In this document: one piece after another, positions 6,567-7,389 of the stretch
How the letters are laid out: every line of letters starts with the position of its first letter
Position numbering within the stretch: position 1 is the stretch's first letter
Assembly (NCBI GenBank): GCA_030673425.1
Contig: DAOVJB010000061.1
Span: forward strand, 1 to 7,389
Source: Elusimicrobiota bacterium
Lineage (GTDB): Bacteria > CAYTYR01 > UBA6262 > DAOVJB01
Direction of reading: 5' to 3'
Length of the DNA: 7,389 bases
Program-made: the position numbers and the translations under genes
Notes under the pieces: generated by a model
Told to the model about the DNA's origin: nothing
Databases searched by the model: none
The model's input: only the letters and a program-made list of their open reading frames with translations

Positions 6567-7389
6567 TTATTTATTTTCTCCTCCGTTTTCCTCTTTAAAC
6601 TCAGCGTCTATTACATCCTCTTTTTTCTCTTCGGCCTTAGTCTGTTCACCAGAAACATCAGCCCCAGATTGAGCCTCTTGCTGCTGTTGTTCGGCTTTCT
6701 GTTTTTCGCTTGCTTCTTTGTAAAGAATCTCTGCTAACTTATATGAAGCGTTCTGGAGTTCTTCTTTTGTTTTCTTAATTGCCTCAATATCCGGATTTTT
6801 CAGAGCTTCCTTCGCCTCTTTTAGAGCTGCTTCAACTTTTTCACGTTCTTTTTCCTTAATCTTATCACCATGTTCTTTCAGAGACTTCTCGGTATTATAT
6901 ACCAACGCATCTGCTTCGTTGCGTACTTCAATTTCCTCATGCCGTTTCTTGTCATCCTCGGAAAATTCCTCAGCCTGCTTTACCATTTTGTCTATTTCAT
7001 TCTTATCTAATTTAGTAGGAGCAGTGATTCTAATATTCTGCTCTTTACCTGTTCCTAAATCTTTAGCTGTAACATGTAAAATCCCGTCAGCATCAATGTC
7101 AAAGGAAACTTCAATCTGCGGTACCCCTCTTGGAGCTGGCGGAATCCCTACCAACTGGAATCTTCCCAACGTGACATTATCAGTAGCCATCGGTCTTTCA
7201 CCCTGCAGGACATGGATGTCAGCCGCCGGCTGACTAGCGCTGGCTGTTGAGAATATCTGGCTTTTCTTGGTGGGAATAGTGGTGTTTCTTTCAATCAACT
7301 TGGTAAATACAGCACCTAAAGTTTCAATTCCTAATGATAAGGGAGTAACGTCTAAAAGTAAGACATCTTTAACATCACCGGTAATTACT
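6567..7389 (-). CDS. dnaK: Chaperone protein DnaK (Hsp70), C-terminal part only
   Basis: The frame stays open to the window edge, so this is the last 273 residues plus the stop of a protein usually about 610-640 long; the ATPase domain is cut off by the window, not by mutation. The visible part begins with VITGDVKD, followed by the interdomain linker [16 protein letters not shown] that transmits nucleotide state to the substrate domain. The substrate-binding beta-sandwich ([47 protein letters not shown]) comes next, then the helical lid and a Gln/Glu-rich disordered tail ending near [13 protein letters not shown]. Codon 7296-7298 is TTG for an internal Leu, not a start. It is the first visible gene of the dnaK-dnaJ-rsmE-PilZ-mtaB operon; the promoter, and any grpE or hrcA, would be upstream, beyond 7389. 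Confidence 0.97.
   Translation of the reverse strand, partial: VITGDVKDVLLLDVTPLSLGIETLGAVFTKLIERNTTIPTKKSQIFSTASASQPAADIHVLQGERPMATDNVTLGRFQLVGIPPAPRGVPQIEVSFDIDADGILHVTAKDLGTGKEQNIRITAPTKLDKNEIDKMVKQAEEFSEDDKKRHEEIEVRNEADALVYNTEKSLKEHGDKIKEKEREKVEAALKEAKEALKNPDIEAIKKTKEELQNASYKLAEILYKEASEKQKAEQQQQEAQSGADVSGEQTKAEEKKEDVIDAEFKEENGGENK

Noticed and set aside
7296-7298. TTG as the start of a short DnaK-like protein
   Set aside because: The frame continues upstream to the window edge with canonical DnaK sequence including the interdomain linker, so this codon is an internal Leu.

Overview
The window comes from an AT-rich Gram-negative-type bacterium, probably an environmental lineage outside the well-studied phyla. 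A PorV/UPF0164-like outer-membrane barrel beside a large Ig-repeat surface protein with a FlgD/T9SS-like C-terminal domain implies an outer membrane. This combination is common in candidate phyla such as Omnitrophota and Elusimicrobiota and in the wider Bacteroidota-like world. The phylum assignment is a low-confidence inference. No RNA gene, mobile element, CRISPR array or integration scar is visible, and no gene-free stretch exceeds 300 bases.

Left part, plus strand (2-2257): the 3' end of a large secreted or surface protein has two tandem Big/invasin-like domains and a FlgD-like C-terminal domain. It is followed after 21 bases by a PorV/PorQ-like barrel with an unusual lysine/glutamate-rich tail carrying a duplicated aromatic motif. 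The two genes look co-transcribed, and a cargo-plus-transporter relationship is a reasonable hypothesis.

Middle (2286-2941), minus strand: a monocistronic gene of unknown function encodes a 163-residue protein with eight cysteines in four short clusters. It has its own near-consensus sigma-70 promoter (TTGACA, 17 bases, TACAAT). It converges on the barrel gene with only 28 bases between stops.

Right part, minus strand (2942-7389): a compact operon is transcribed right to left: dnaK (5' part missing), dnaJ, rsmE, a PilZ-domain gene, mtaB. It matches the tail of the classical heat-shock operon (hrcA-grpE-dnaK-dnaJ-prmA-rsmE-mtaB in Bacillus subtilis), except that prmA is absent and a c-di-GMP-type PilZ gene sits between rsmE and mtaB. 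Gaps are 11 to 26 bases, so co-transcription is likely. The operon joins protein folding (DnaK/DnaJ) with ribosome and tRNA modification (RsmE, MtaB) and a putative second-messenger receptor. Its promoter and any heat-shock operator lie outside the window.

Nothing here is convincingly a new defence or mobile system. The points most worth a second look are the surface protein/PorV-like pair with its odd tail, the PilZ insertion in the chaperone operon, and the Cys-rich orphan.
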